Shown: positions 41,611 through 50,774, numbered from the stretch's first letter. The stretch: DNA of 64,000 bases from Pseudomonas capeferrum (GCF_000731675.1 NZ_JMIT01000004.1:186001-250000); one strand, 5' to 3'. Made by a program: numbers and translations. Notes: generated by a model not told the origin, from the sequence alone.

Positions 41611-42501
41611 CTACAACGGCACCAGCCATTGCCGTGCCGTGTGCCGCAGGTGATCGGTCAGTTGCGCGAGCAAGTGCCCGCCATTGCGCCAATGATGCCA
41701 GTACAGCGGCACATCGATGGGAGTATCGGCGCATATTTCCACCAATTGCCCGCTGGACAGTTGTTCGCGTGCCTGCAACTCAGGCACCAGCCCCCAGCCA
41801 AGCCCCGCTTCGGTCATGCGCAGAAAACCTTCGGACGACGGGCACAGGTGATGCAGGAAACCGCCTTCGATACCCAGCGATGCCAGGTAGCGGTGTTGCA
41901 GAAAGTCGTCCGGGCCATACACGATCGCCGGCGTGCGGGCCAGGCGCCTGCCCTCGAAACCCTGCGGGAAGTGCCGCGCCATGAACACCGGGCTGGCCAA
42001 CGCGCGATAACGCATCGCGCCCAAAGGCAGGCTGCGCGCGCCGGCCACCGGCCGTTCGCTGCCACACAGGCAGGCCGCCACTTCGCCCGCCCGCATGCGT
42101 TTAAGGCCCACTTCCTGATCTTCTACCACCAGGTCGGTGAGCAGGTTGTGCTCAGCGCAAAACGCGCCTACCGCGCCCGCCCACCAGGTGGCCAGGCTGT
42201 CGGCGTTCAGGGCAATGCGCAAACGCTCGGGCATGCCCTCCTCGTCCAGCGCCGGCACCTGGCGTTGCAAGTCGCGTTCGAGCAGGCGCACCTGCTGCAC
42301 ATGGTTGAGCAACTGGCGCCCGACCTCGGTCGGGCTAGGTGGCGTGGCACGCACCAGCACCGGCTGGCCGACCCGTGCTTCAAGCAGCTTGATGCGCTGG
42401 GAAATCGCCGATTGCGACAGCCCCAGCACCTGCGCCGCGCGCTCGAAGCCGCCTTGCTCGATCACCGCCGCAAGGGCGGCTAGCAGCTTGTAGTCGAACA
42501 T
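41611..42501 (-). CDS. argP: ArgP (IciA)-type LysR regulator
   Basis: A 296-aa LysR regulator with helix-turn-helix FERAAQVLGLSQSAISQRIKLLEARVGQPVLVRA, the ArgP/IciA signature that begins FDYKLLAALAAVIEQGGFE. ArgP activates the arginine/lysine exporter argO in response to arginine, and represses with lysine. The divergent gene 124 bp away is the exporter, which supports the assignment. The Shine-Dalgarno AGGGAAATCG precedes the start. Confidence 0.9.
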   Translation of the reverse strand: MFDYKLLAALAAVIEQGGFERAAQVLGLSQSAISQRIKLLEARVGQPVLVRATPPSPTEVGRQLLNHVQQVRLLERDLQRQVPALDEEGMPERLRIALNADSLATWWAGAVGAFCAEHNLLTDLVVEDQEVGLKRMRAGEVAACLCGSERPVAGARSLPLGAMRYRALASPVFMARHFPQGFEGRRLARTPAIVYGPDDFLQHRYLASLGIEGGFLHHLCPSSEGFLRMTEAGLGWGLVPELQAREQLSSGQLVEICADTPIDVPLYWHHWRNGGHLLAQLTDHLRHTARQWLVPL

Positions 42502-42625
42502 CGATTTCCCTAATGCCGGATCAGCTTTATTTGTTTTTCTTATACAGCGGCTTTATCCACAATGGCCAGCATCTTCTTTCGTTGAACAACGCCCGTGTCC
42601 CGTGGCGTCAGTGGAGTATCCCGCC

Positions 42626-43225
42626 ATGTGGCAAAGTTATTTGAACGGCATGCTGGTGGCCTTCGGCCTGATCATGGCCATTGGCGCGCAGAACGCCTTC
42701 GTCCTCGCCCAGAGCCTGCGCCGCGAGCATCACTTGCCAGTGGCCGCCCTGTGCATCGTCTGCGACGCCCTGCTGGTGGCTGCCGGGGTATTCGGCCTGG
42801 CCACGGTACTGGCGCACAACCCGACACTGCTGGCCATCGCTCGCTGGGGCGGCGCGCTGTTCCTCTTGTGGTATGGCGCCAAGGCCTTGCGCAGCGCCTG
42901 TTCCAAGCAGAGCCTGCAGCATCAGCAAGGCCAGGGCGTGCGTTCGCGCCGCGCGGTGCTGCTCAGTGCCCTGGCGGTGACCTTGCTCAACCCCCATGTG
43001 TACCTCGACACGGTGCTGTTGATCGGCTCGCTCGGTGCCCAGCAGACGGTGCCTGGGGCCTACGTGGCAGGGGCGGCCAGTGCGTCGTTGCTGTGGTTCT
43101 CGAGCCTGGCGATCGGCGCGGCCTGGCTGGCACCGTGGCTGGCACGGCCAGCGACCTGGCGGATGCTCGACCTGATGGTGGCGGTGATGATGTTCGCGGT
43201 GGCGGCGCAGTTGATCTTTAGTTGA
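42626..43225 (+). CDS. argO: LysE-family amino acid exporter (ArgO-like)
   Basis: A 199-aa inner-membrane exporter with six predicted membrane helices. The family motif GAQNAFVLAQSL occurs near residue 20 and LNPHVYLDTVLLIGSLG near residue 120. It exports arginine and toxic analogues such as canavanine under ArgP control. The start MWQSYLNGM follows GTGGAG; the longer frame adds eight residues with no site. Confidence 0.88.
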   Translation: MWQSYLNGMLVAFGLIMAIGAQNAFVLAQSLRREHHLPVAALCIVCDALLVAAGVFGLATVLAHNPTLLAIARWGGALFLLWYGAKALRSACSKQSLQHQQGQGVRSRRAVLLSALAVTLLNPHVYLDTVLLIGSLGAQQTVPGAYVAGAASASLLWFSSLAIGAAWLAPWLARPATWRMLDLMVAVMMFAVAAQLIFS

Positions 43226-43255
43226 GTTTTGGGGAGCTTGTCACAGCAGGTTTGT

Positions 43256-43493
43256 CGCTTGTGAGATCGTGCGCCGCCCGCGCGGCGCATCGCGACGCAA
43301 GGCCGCTCCTACATTTGTTTCGGGCCAATTATTCCTGAGGCATGGCGCGCGGCCCCGTGGTGCCCGTCTCAATCTCGCGTCGGACAAACAAGGCGGTCGC
43401 GCGCAAATGCCACAGGCCTCACTGGCCCGAAACAAATGTAGGAGCGAGCTGGCTCGCGATGCGCCGCGCGGGCGGCGCTCGTTCTCACAAGCG
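43256..43493. repeat. large inverted repeat, REP-derived element with 70-bp arms
   Basis: Left arm 43256-43327 and right arm 43423-43493 are complementary over about 70 bp with few mismatches, separated by 95 bp. The arms contain the GTAGGAGCG REP core (43308-43313 and 43439-43447) and a following ATTTGTTTCGGGCCA that extends the palindrome beyond the standard REP. I cannot identify target-site duplications, so transposition is not shown. Confidence 0.8.
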
Positions 43494-43590
43494 ATGCGAG
43501 GGCTGCGGCGAACACCATTGGTCGGCAGCGCCCAACCGCTCTGGAACCTCTATTCCCTATGTTTGTTGCGTGGTTATGCGCCGGGCCCGG

Positions 43591-43599
43591 TGCTATGAT
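43591..43599 (+). promoter_or_regulatory. sodB promoter, extended -10
   Basis: TGCTATGAT, i.e. a TGN extension before TATGAT. A clear -35 at standard distance is lacking, which extended -10 promoters tolerate. Leader about 95 nt to the sodB start. Confidence 0.5.
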
Positions 43600-43702
43600 C
43601 CAGCCCTTGCGTCGCAAAGAGTACAAACTCGCCGACGCTTATCGGGCCGCCCGTGATCGGCCTTGCGCAAACCGCAAATAGACCTGAATCAGGAGATCCA
43701 CC

Positions 43703-44299
43703 ATGGCTTTTGAATTGCCGCCGCTGCCGTACGCCCACGATGCCCTGCAGCCGCACATCTCCAAGGAAACCCTGGAGTATCACCACGACAAGCACCACAA
43801 CACCTATGTCGTGAACCTGAACAACCTGGTCCCAGGCACCGAATTCGAAGGCAAGACCCTGGAAGAGATCGTCAAGACCTCTTCGGGTGGCATCTTCAAC
43901 AACGCCGCTCAAGTCTGGAACCACACCTTCTACTGGAACTGCCTGGCCCCGAATGCCGGTGGTCAACCGACCGGAGCCCTGGCCGAAGCCATCAACACCG
44001 CCTTCGGTTCCTTCGACAAGTTCAAGGAAGAGTTCACCAAGACTTCGGTTGGCACCTTCGGTTCCGGCTGGGGCTGGCTGGTGAAGAAAGCTGACGGTTC
44101 CCTGGCCCTGGCCAGCACCATCGGCGCCGGCAACCCGCTGACCAACGGCGACACCCCGCTGCTGACCTGCGACGTCTGGGAACACGCCTACTACATCGAC
44201 TACCGTAACGTACGTCCGAAGTACGTCGAGGCGTTCTGGAACCTGGTCAACTGGGCATTCGTTGCCGAACAGTTCGAAGGCAACACCTTCAAGGCCTGA
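43703..44299 (+). CDS. sodB: iron superoxide dismutase
   Basis: A 198-aa Fe-type superoxide dismutase. The four metal ligands are His27 (YHHDKHH), His74 (VWNHTFYW), Asp157 and His161 (DVWEHAYYIDY), all present. Residues around QPTGALAEAINTAFGSFDKFK and FGSGWGWL fit the iron-type subgroup. It dismutates superoxide to hydrogen peroxide and oxygen in the cytoplasm. Start follows AGGAGATCCACC. A strong terminator ends the transcript. Confidence 0.97.
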   Translation: MAFELPPLPYAHDALQPHISKETLEYHHDKHHNTYVVNLNNLVPGTEFEGKTLEEIVKTSSGGIFNNAAQVWNHTFYWNCLAPNAGGQPTGALAEAINTAFGSFDKFKEEFTKTSVGTFGSGWGWLVKKADGSLALASTIGAGNPLTNGDTPLLTCDVWEHAYYIDYRNVRPKYVEAFWNLVNWAFVAEQFEGNTFKA

Positions 44300-44322
44300 T
44301 GCTTATTCAGCCTTGAACGAAG

Positions 44323-44349
44323 AACCCGGCCCTGGTGCCGGGTTTTTTT
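44323..44349 (+). terminator. terminator after sodB
   Basis: AACCCGGC-CCTGGT-GCCGGGTT followed by TTTTTT. Confidence 0.9.
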
Positions 44350-44565
44350 ATGCGCAGGTCATGGCCTCTTGCTCAGCCAGGATTGCGCGCTAACATCAAA
44401 CCTCTGGAAAGTTGATACAGCGCACTCAAGTTGCAGGGCCAGGCGACCGATATACTGCCAAGGACAACCCCGCTCCTCGCGCTGTGTCCGTGGCACACCG
44501 GCCGATAGTGTATTGGTTTCATTGATGGCAAAATGATGCCATGCGCATGGATTAAGGAAACCCCA

Positions 44566-46617
44566 TTGAAGCTGGAATTGCGGAACAGCTTGTCGGTCAA
44601 GTTGCTCAGGGTCGTGCTGCTGTCGGCGCTCGCAGTGGGCGTCGTGCTCAGTTGTGCGCAAATCGTCTATGACACCTACAAGACCCGCCAGGCTGTCAAC
44701 AGCGATGCCCAGCGCATCCTCGACATGTTCCGCGACCCTTCGACCCAGGCGGTGTACAGCCTTGACCGGGAGATGGGCATGCAGGTCATGGAAGGCCTGT
44801 TCCAGGACGAATCGGTACGCATGGCATCCATCGGCCACCCCAACGAAACCATGCTGGCAGAAAAGTCCCGCCCGCTGCAGGACATGTCCATGCGCTGGCT
44901 GACCGACCTGATTCTCGGCCAGGAACGCACCTACACCACCCAACTGGTCGGCCGCGGCCCCTACAGCGAATACTACGGCGACCTGAGCATCACCCTCGAC
45001 ACCTCGTCCTATGGCGAAGACTTCCTGATCAATGCAGTGATCATCTTCATCTCCGGCGTGCTGCGTGCCCTGGCCATGGGCCTGGTGCTGTACCTGGTCT
45101 ACCACTGGCTGTTGACCAAGCCGCTGTCGAAGATCATCGAGCACCTGACCCAGATCAACCCCGACCGCCCCAGCCAACACCAGATTCCCCTGCTCAAGGG
45201 CCACGAGAAAAACGAACTGGGGCTCTGGGTCAACACCGCCAACCAATTGCTGGCGTCCATCGAGCGCAACACCCACCTGCGCCATGAAGCCGAGAACAGC
45301 CTGCAACGCATGGCCCAGTACGACTTCCTCACCGGCCTGCCCAATCGCCAACAACTGCAGCAGCAACTGGACAAGATCCTCGTCGATGGCGGCCGCCTGC
45401 AGCATCGCGTGGCGGTGCTGTGCGTGGGCCTGGACGACTTCAAGGGCATCAACGAGCAGTTCAGCTACCAGGTCGGTGACCAGTTGCTGCTGGCCCTCGC
45501 CGACCGCCTGCGGGCCCACAGTGGCCGCCTGGGGGCGCTGGCGCGGCTGGGGGGCGACCAGTTCGCCCTGGTCCAGGCCAATATCGAGCAACCTTATGAA
45601 GCGGCCGAACTGGCCCAGAGCATCCTCGACGACCTGGAAGTGCCGTTCGACCTCGACCACCATCAGATCCGCCTGCGCGCCACCATCGGCATCACCCTGT
45701 TCCCTGAAGACGGCGACAGTACCGAGAAGTTGCTGCAGAAAGCCGAACAGACCATGACCCTGGCCAAAGCCCGCTCGCGCAACCGCTACCAGTTCTACAT
45801 CGCCAGCGTCGACAGCGAGATGCGCCGCCGCCGCGAGCTGGAAAAAGACCTGCGCGAAGCGCTGCCGCGCAATCAGCTGTACCTGGTGTACCAGCCGCAG
45901 ATCAGCTACCGCGACCACCGCGTGGTCGGCGTCGAGGCCCTGCTGCGCTGGCAGCACCCGGAGCTGGGCATGGTCCCGCCCGACCAGTTCATCCCGCTGG
46001 CCGAGCAGAACGGCAACATCATCACCATCGGCGAATGGGTGCTCGACCAGGCGTGCCGGCAGCTGCGCGAATGGCACGACCTGGGCTTCAGCGACCTGCG
46101 CATGGCGGTCAACCTGTCGACCGTGCAACTGCACCACAGCGAGCTGCCGCGGGTGGTCAACAACCTGCTGCAAGCCTATCGCCTGCCACCGCGCAGCCTG
46201 GAGCTGGAAGTCACCGAGACCGGCCTGATGGAAGACATCAGCACCGCCGCCCAGCACCTGCTCAGCCTGCGCCGCTCCGGGGCGCTGATCGCCATTGACG
46301 ACTTCGGCACCGGCTACTCCTCGCTCAGCTACCTGAAGTCGTTGCCGCTGGACAAGATCAAGATCGACAAGAGCTTCGTCCAGGACCTGCTCGACGACGA
46401 TGACGACGCCACCATCGTCCGTGCCATCATCCAGCTGGGCAAGAGCCTGGGCATGCAGGTCATCGCCGAAGGCGTGGAAACCGCCGAGCAGGAGACCTAC
46501 ATCATCGCCCAGGGTTGCCACGAGGGTCAGGGCTACCACTACAGCAAGCCCCTGTCGGCCCGCGAGCTGACCAACTTCCTCAAGCAGGCCCAACGCAACC
46601 AGGTCTCGATGTTCTAG
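44566..46617 (+). CDS. bifA: c-di-GMP phosphodiesterase BifA (GGDEF-EAL)
   Basis: A 683-aa membrane protein: N-terminal membrane helix (about residues 12-34), a periplasmic segment, a second helix (about 156-180), then a GGDEF domain and a C-terminal EAL domain. The GGDEF active site is degenerate (LGGDQFALV), so no cyclase is expected; the EAL domain is intact (VGVEALLRW, DDFGTGYSSLSYL, KIDKSFV). BifA lowers c-di-GMP, promoting swarming and biofilm dispersal. The TTG start at 44566 follows AAGGAAACCCC; an ATG at 44533 would add 11 residues. sodB-bifA order matches PA4366-PA4367. Confidence 0.9.
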   Translation: MKLELRNSLSVKLLRVVLLSALAVGVVLSCAQIVYDTYKTRQAVNSDAQRILDMFRDPSTQAVYSLDREMGMQVMEGLFQDESVRMASIGHPNETMLAEKSRPLQDMSMRWLTDLILGQERTYTTQLVGRGPYSEYYGDLSITLDTSSYGEDFLINAVIIFISGVLRALAMGLVLYLVYHWLLTKPLSKIIEHLTQINPDRPSQHQIPLLKGHEKNELGLWVNTANQLLASIERNTHLRHEAENSLQRMAQYDFLTGLPNRQQLQQQLDKILVDGGRLQHRVAVLCVGLDDFKGINEQFSYQVGDQLLLALADRLRAHSGRLGALARLGGDQFALVQANIEQPYEAAELAQSILDDLEVPFDLDHHQIRLRATIGITLFPEDGDSTEKLLQKAEQTMTLAKARSRNRYQFYIASVDSEMRRRRELEKDLREALPRNQLYLVYQPQISYRDHRVVGVEALLRWQHPELGMVPPDQFIPLAEQNGNIITIGEWVLDQACRQLREWHDLGFSDLRMAVNLSTVQLHHSELPRVVNNLLQAYRLPPRSLELEVTETGLMEDISTAAQHLLSLRRSGALIAIDDFGTGYSSLSYLKSLPLDKIKIDKSFVQDLLDDDDDATIVRAIIQLGKSLGMQVIAEGVETAEQETYIIAQGCHEGQGYHYSKPLSARELTNFLKQAQRNQVSMF

Positions 46618-46680
46618 CGCTGGCGCCCCCGGTTACAGGCCGTGACCGGCATTTACATGAATTGCGCGTTCGCCCCTTTA

Positions 46681-46703
46681 CAGCAAATGCAAATCTTTCG
46701 CAT
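46681..46703 (+). promoter_or_regulatory. Fur-like site before the first imelysin gene
   Basis: CAGCAAATGCAAATCTTTCG followed by CATG, containing the partial dyad TGCAAATCTTTCGCA that matches 9 of 14 defined positions of the 7-1-7 Fur consensus. A similar CAGCAATTGCAAAT sequence lies before the second transcription unit at 48178, which favours a shared regulator. Confidence 0.4.
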
Positions 46704-46764
46704 GATGTTGCGGTTTCGCGTGCCACGCCGCACGGTCCAACCACACGACGCAGGGAAACCAACA

Positions 46765-48099
46765 ATGATTCGAATGCCTCTGGCCTCCGCCAGTCTGCTG
46801 GCCATCGCCATCGCTCTCGCCGGTTGCGGCGAAAAAGATGACAAGGCTGCCGCTCCGCAAGCCCAGGCACCTGCTGCCGCCAGCACCCCCGCTGCGGCGC
46901 CTGGGGCTGTCGATGAAGTGGCTGGCAAGGCGGTGGTCAAGCACTACGCCGAACTGGTCTACGCCGTGTACAGCGACTCGCTGAGCACCGCCAAGGCCCT
47001 GCAGACCGCTGTCGACGCGTTCCTTGCTCAGCCCAACGACGAAACCCTGAAGGCCGCCAAGGAAGCCTGGTTCGCCTCGCGTGTGCCGTACCTGCAGAGC
47101 GAGGCCTTCCGCTTCGGCAACACCATCATCGATGACTGGGAAGGCCAAGTTAACGCATGGCCGCTGGACGAAGGCCTGATCGACTACGTCGACAAGAGCT
47201 ACGAGCACGCCCTGGGCAACCCGGCCGCCAGCGCCAACATCATCGCCAACACGGAGATCCAGGTCGGCGAAGAGAAGGTCGACGTCAAGGACATCACCCC
47301 AGAGAAGCTGGCCAGCCTGAACGAGCTGGGCGGCTCCGAAGCCAACGTCGCCACCGGCTACCACGCCATCGAATTCCTGCTCTGGGGCCAGGACCTGAAC
47401 GGCACCGGCCCGGGCGCCGGCAACCGCCCAGCCTCCGACTACCTGGAAGGCAACGGCGCCACCGGCGGCCACAACGACCGCCGTCGTGCCTACCTGAAAG
47501 CGGTCACCGACCTGCTGGTCAAGGACCTCGAAGAGATGGTCGGCAACTGGGCACCGAACGTCGCCGACAACTACCGCGCCAAGCTGGAAGCCGAGTCAGT
47601 CAACGACGGCCTGCGCAAGATGCTGTTCGGCATGGGCAGCCTCTCGCTGGGCGAACTGGCGGGCGAGCGCATGAAGGTCTCGCTGGAAGCCAACTCGCCT
47701 GAAGACGAGCACGACTGCTTCAGCGACAACACCCACTACTCGCACTTCTACGACGCCAAGGGCATCCGCAACGTCTACCTGGGCGAGTACACCCGCCCGG
47801 ATGGCAGCAAGGTGACCGGCCCGAGCCTGTCGTCGCTGGTGGCCAAGGTTGACCCGGCCACCGACGCCACCCTGAAGGCCGACCTGGAAGCCACCGAAGC
47901 GAAGATCCAGGTGATCGTCGACCACGCCCTGAAGGGCGAGCACTACGACCAGCTGATCGCCGCCGACAATGCGGCCGGCAACCAGATCGTGCGTGATGCC
48001 ATCGCCTCCCTGGTCAAGCAGACCGGTGCGATCGAGCAAGCCGCAGGCAAGCTGGGCATTACCAACCTGAACCCGGACACGGCCGATCACGAATTCTGA
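46765..48099 (+). CDS. imelysin-family lipoprotein (IcmP-like)
   Basis: A 444-aa lipoprotein: signal MIRMPLASASLLAIAIALAGC with lipobox LAGC. The mature protein is the helical imelysin domain; the GxHxxE motif is intact as GYHAIEFLLWG, the likely metal site. P. aeruginosa PA4370 (IcmP) was reported as an insulin-cleaving metalloproteinase, but imelysins are now regarded as iron-related (EfeO-like) binding proteins. The ATG at 46765 is chosen as it begins the lipoprotein signal. A terminator follows and a new transcript begins. Confidence 0.85.
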   Translation: MIRMPLASASLLAIAIALAGCGEKDDKAAAPQAQAPAAASTPAAAPGAVDEVAGKAVVKHYAELVYAVYSDSLSTAKALQTAVDAFLAQPNDETLKAAKEAWFASRVPYLQSEAFRFGNTIIDDWEGQVNAWPLDEGLIDYVDKSYEHALGNPAASANIIANTEIQVGEEKVDVKDITPEKLASLNELGGSEANVATGYHAIEFLLWGQDLNGTGPGAGNRPASDYLEGNGATGGHNDRRRAYLKAVTDLLVKDLEEMVGNWAPNVADNYRAKLEAESVNDGLRKMLFGMGSLSLGELAGERMKVSLEANSPEDEHDCFSDNTHYSHFYDAKGIRNVYLGEYTRPDGSKVTGPSLSSLVAKVDPATDATLKADLEATEAKIQVIVDHALKGEHYDQLIAADNAAGNQIVRDAIASLVKQTGAIEQAAGKLGITNLNPDTADHEF

Positions 48100-48123
48100 T
48101 CCCTGCTGTAGCGGTTCTGAAGA

Positions 48124-48149
48124 AGGCGGCCCTCGGGTCGCCTTTTTTG
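48124..48149 (+). terminator. terminator after the first imelysin gene
   Basis: AAGGCGGCC-CTC-GGGTCGCC followed by TTTTTT; the stem contains one G-T pair position. Confidence 0.85.
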
Positions 48150-48177
48150 TTTTGTCCTCCCTGACACTGATTTCATC

Positions 48178-48195
48178 CAGCAATTGCAAATTGCT
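48178..48195 (+). promoter_or_regulatory. palindrome, Fur-like, before the dihaem cytochrome operon
   Basis: AGCAATT-GCA-AATTGCT is a perfect 7-bp dyad (48179-48195) preceded by C. It shares CAGCAAnTGCAAAT with the site at 46681. It lies about 65 bp before the next gene. Confidence 0.45.
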
Positions 48196-48261
48196 CTTAT
48201 TCAAACATCCCCACTTTGCTAAGCTTGCACGCCGGTTTTTCGCTCACGCCCAGGGTTCTAG

Positions 48262-49689
48262 ATGTCCTCGTCGCTGTTCCGACTCTCTCCTCTGCTGCTG
48301 GCCTTTGCCCTCGGTGCCTGTGATGACGCCCCGCGTTTCACCCAGGCCGAGCCCGGCGAAGCGCTGTCGGGTGGCAAGGCGACGGTCCAGCGCAGTGATC
48401 GCAATGCCTACTCCCTGCCTTCGGCCAACCTCTCGCCCGAGCGGCGCCTGGACTTTGCCGTCGGCAACAGCTTCTTTCGCAACCCGTGGGTGATCGCCCC
48501 GTCCACCACCACCGCGCGCGATGGGCTCGGCCCGCTGTTCAACACCAATGCCTGCCAGAACTGCCACGTACGCGATGGCCGTGGCCACCCGCCAGCGCTC
48601 GATGACAGCAACGCGGTGTCGATGCTGGTGCGCCTGTCGATCCCCGACCAGCCTTACCTGGCCAAGGTGATCGAACGCCTGGGCGTGGTCCCCGAGCCGG
48701 TGTACGGCACCCAGCTGCAGGACATGGCCATTCCCGGGGTGGCGCCGGAGGGCAAGGTGCGGGTGACCTACGCCAACCAGCCCGTCACCTTCAAGGACGG
48801 CCATCAGGTCGAGCTGCGCCGCCCAAGCCTGCAGATCACCCAGCTTGGCTACGGCGCGATGCACCCCGACACCCGTTTCTCGGCCCGCGTGGCGCCGCCG
48901 ATGATCGGCCTTGGCCTGCTCGAAGCCATCCCCGAAGCCGATATCCTGGCCAACGAAGACCCGGACGACCGCAACCGCGACGGTATCCGTGGCCGTGCCA
49001 ACCGGGTCTGGGACGACGCCCAGGGCAAAACCGTGGTTGGCCGCTTCGGCTGGAAAGCCGGGCAACCCAGCGTCAACCAGCAGAACGTCCATGCGTTTGC
49101 CGGCGACATGGGCCTGACCACCACCCTGCAACCCAAGGACGACTGCACCGCGGCGCAAGTCGACTGCCTGGCCGCCCCCAACGGCGATGGCATCGGCGGC
49201 GAAAAGGAAGTCAGCGACAACATCCTGCGCCTGGTGACCTTCTACACCCGCAACCTGGCAGTGCCTGCCCGTCGCGACGTGGCTTCGCCGCAGGTGCTGG
49301 CAGGCAAGAACCTGTTCTTCCAGGCCGGTTGCCAAGGCTGCCATACCCCGCAATTCACCACCGCCGCAAACGCTGCAGAGCCTGAGCTGGCCGGCCAGGT
49401 GATCCGCCCCTACAGTGACCTGCTGTTGCATGACATGGGGCCGGGCCTGGCCGATGAACGCACCGAATTCGCCGCCAATGGCCAGGACTGGCGCACCCCG
49501 CCACTGTGGGGCATAGGCCTGAGCGAAACGGTCAGTGGCCACAGCCAGTTCCTGCACGACGGCCGCGCCCGCAACCTGCTCGAAGCCGTGCTCTGGCACG
49601 GTGGCGAAGCGCAAGCGGCGCGCAACTTCGTACTCACCTTCAATGCCGAGCAGCGCGCCGCGTTGCTGGCTTTCCTGAATTCACTTTAA
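48262..49689 (+). CDS. dihaem cytochrome-like protein (DUF1111, thiol oxidoreductase type)
   Basis: A 475-aa lipoprotein with signal SLFRLSPLLLAFALGAC (lipobox LGAC). Two haem-binding CXXCH motifs, CQNCH in TNACQNCHVRDGRGH (about residue 95) and CQGCH in QAGCQGCHTPQF (about residue 355), place it in the DUF1111 family of dihaem c-type cytochromes related to MauG and cytochrome-c peroxidases. Probably a periplasmic or outer-membrane-facing redox enzyme linked to iron. Followed 18 bp later by a second imelysin and DUF1513 protein in one operon, as in P. aeruginosa PA4371-4373. Confidence 0.85.
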   Translation: MSSSLFRLSPLLLAFALGACDDAPRFTQAEPGEALSGGKATVQRSDRNAYSLPSANLSPERRLDFAVGNSFFRNPWVIAPSTTTARDGLGPLFNTNACQNCHVRDGRGHPPALDDSNAVSMLVRLSIPDQPYLAKVIERLGVVPEPVYGTQLQDMAIPGVAPEGKVRVTYANQPVTFKDGHQVELRRPSLQITQLGYGAMHPDTRFSARVAPPMIGLGLLEAIPEADILANEDPDDRNRDGIRGRANRVWDDAQGKTVVGRFGWKAGQPSVNQQNVHAFAGDMGLTTTLQPKDDCTAAQVDCLAAPNGDGIGGEKEVSDNILRLVTFYTRNLAVPARRDVASPQVLAGKNLFFQAGCQGCHTPQFTTAANAAEPELAGQVIRPYSDLLLHDMGPGLADERTEFAANGQDWRTPPLWGIGLSETVSGHSQFLHDGRARNLLEAVLWHGGEAQAARNFVLTFNAEQRAALLAFLNSL

Positions 49690-49707
49690 ACGCGCAAGGA
49701 GCCGGGC

Positions 49708-50772
49708 ATGTTCCGACCTAAACTGTTGTTCACCAGCCTCGCCGCACTCGCCCTCGGCGCCTGCTCGCCGCAGGACCCGCAAGCGGTGACCTCCGCCGCC
49801 ATCGCCAAGCAGGTGATCCTGCCCACCTACAGCCGCTGGGTCGAAGCCGACCGCCAGCTGGCTGTCAGCGCCTTGGCCTATTGCGAAGGCAAGGCCAGCC
49901 TGGACACCGCCCGCGCCGACTTCCTTACGGCGCAAAAGGCCTGGGCCGAGCTGCAACCCTTGCTGGTCGGCCCACTGGCCGAAGGCAACCGTCCTTGGCA
50001 GGTGCAGTTCTGGCCCGACAAGAAGAACCTGGTCGGCCGCCAGGTCGAGCAACTGGTCAACGCCGACAAGCCCGTCGATGCCGCTACCCTGGGCAAGGCC
50101 AGCGTCGTGGTACGCGGCCTGTCGGCCTACGAGTACATCCTCTTCGACAGCAAGCCGGATGTTGCCACGCCTGAACAGAAGGCCCGCTACTGTCCATTGC
50201 TGGTGGCCATCGCCGACCACCAGAAGGCCCTGGCCGAAGAGATCCTCAAGGGCTGGAACAGCACCGACGGCATGCTCTCGCAGATGACCAAGTTCCCCAA
50301 CCAGCGCTACGCCGACTCCCACGAGGCCATCGCCGATCTGCTGCGCGCACAGGTCACCGCCCTGGATACCCTGAAGAAAAAGCTCGGCGCCCCCATGGGC
50401 CGGCAGAGCAAGGGCATCGTCCAGCCGCTGCAGGCCGAAGCCTGGCGCAGCCATTCTTCGCTCAAAAGCCTGGAGGCCAGCCTGAAGGCTGCCCAGGCGG
50501 TCTGGGTCGGGGTCGACAACCAGGGCTTGCGCGGGCTGCTGGGCAGCGACCAGAAGGCCTTGGCGGGCAAGATCGACGAGGCTTACGCTACGTCCATCAA
50601 ACTGCTGGCCAACAACCAGAAGACCCTCGGCGAGCTGCTGGCCGATGACGCCGGCAAGCAGACCCTCAACCAGATCTACGACAGCCTCAACGTCGTCCAC
50701 CGCCTGCACGAAGGCGAGCTGGCCAAGGCGTTGAATATCCAGCTGGGCTTCAATGCCAACGACGGTGACTGA
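49708..50772 (+). CDS. imelysin-family lipoprotein, divergent paralogue
   Basis: A 354-aa lipoprotein (signal MFRPKLLFTSLAALALGAC, lipobox LGAC). It has the imelysin fold but the GxHxxE motif reads GLSAYEYILF, i.e. Ser replaces the metal-ligand His while the Glu is kept. It may therefore bind a different ligand or have a structural role beside the first imelysin. Ribosome binding site AAGGAGCCGGGC. It begins 18 bp after the cytochrome stop. Confidence 0.85.
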   Translation: MFRPKLLFTSLAALALGACSPQDPQAVTSAAIAKQVILPTYSRWVEADRQLAVSALAYCEGKASLDTARADFLTAQKAWAELQPLLVGPLAEGNRPWQVQFWPDKKNLVGRQVEQLVNADKPVDAATLGKASVVVRGLSAYEYILFDSKPDVATPEQKARYCPLLVAIADHQKALAEEILKGWNSTDGMLSQMTKFPNQRYADSHEAIADLLRAQVTALDTLKKKLGAPMGRQSKGIVQPLQAEAWRSHSSLKSLEASLKAAQAVWVGVDNQGLRGLLGSDQKALAGKIDEAYATSIKLLANNQKTLGELLADDAGKQTLNQIYDSLNVVHRLHEGELAKALNIQLGFNANDGD

Positions 50773-50774
50773 TC

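Larger units (their letters stand above)
43226..43702. other. long intergenic region before sodB
   Basis: 477 bp without a gene. It contains a large palindromic element (43256-43493) and, near its right end, an extended -10 promoter for sodB (TGCTATGAT, 43591-43599). No Fur box is obvious near the promoter, in contrast to iron-responsive sodB regulation in enteric bacteria. Confidence 0.6.

Noticed and set aside
44359..46593. 744-aa frame on the minus strand opposite bifA
   Set aside because: Shadow of bifA, which has intact EAL motifs.
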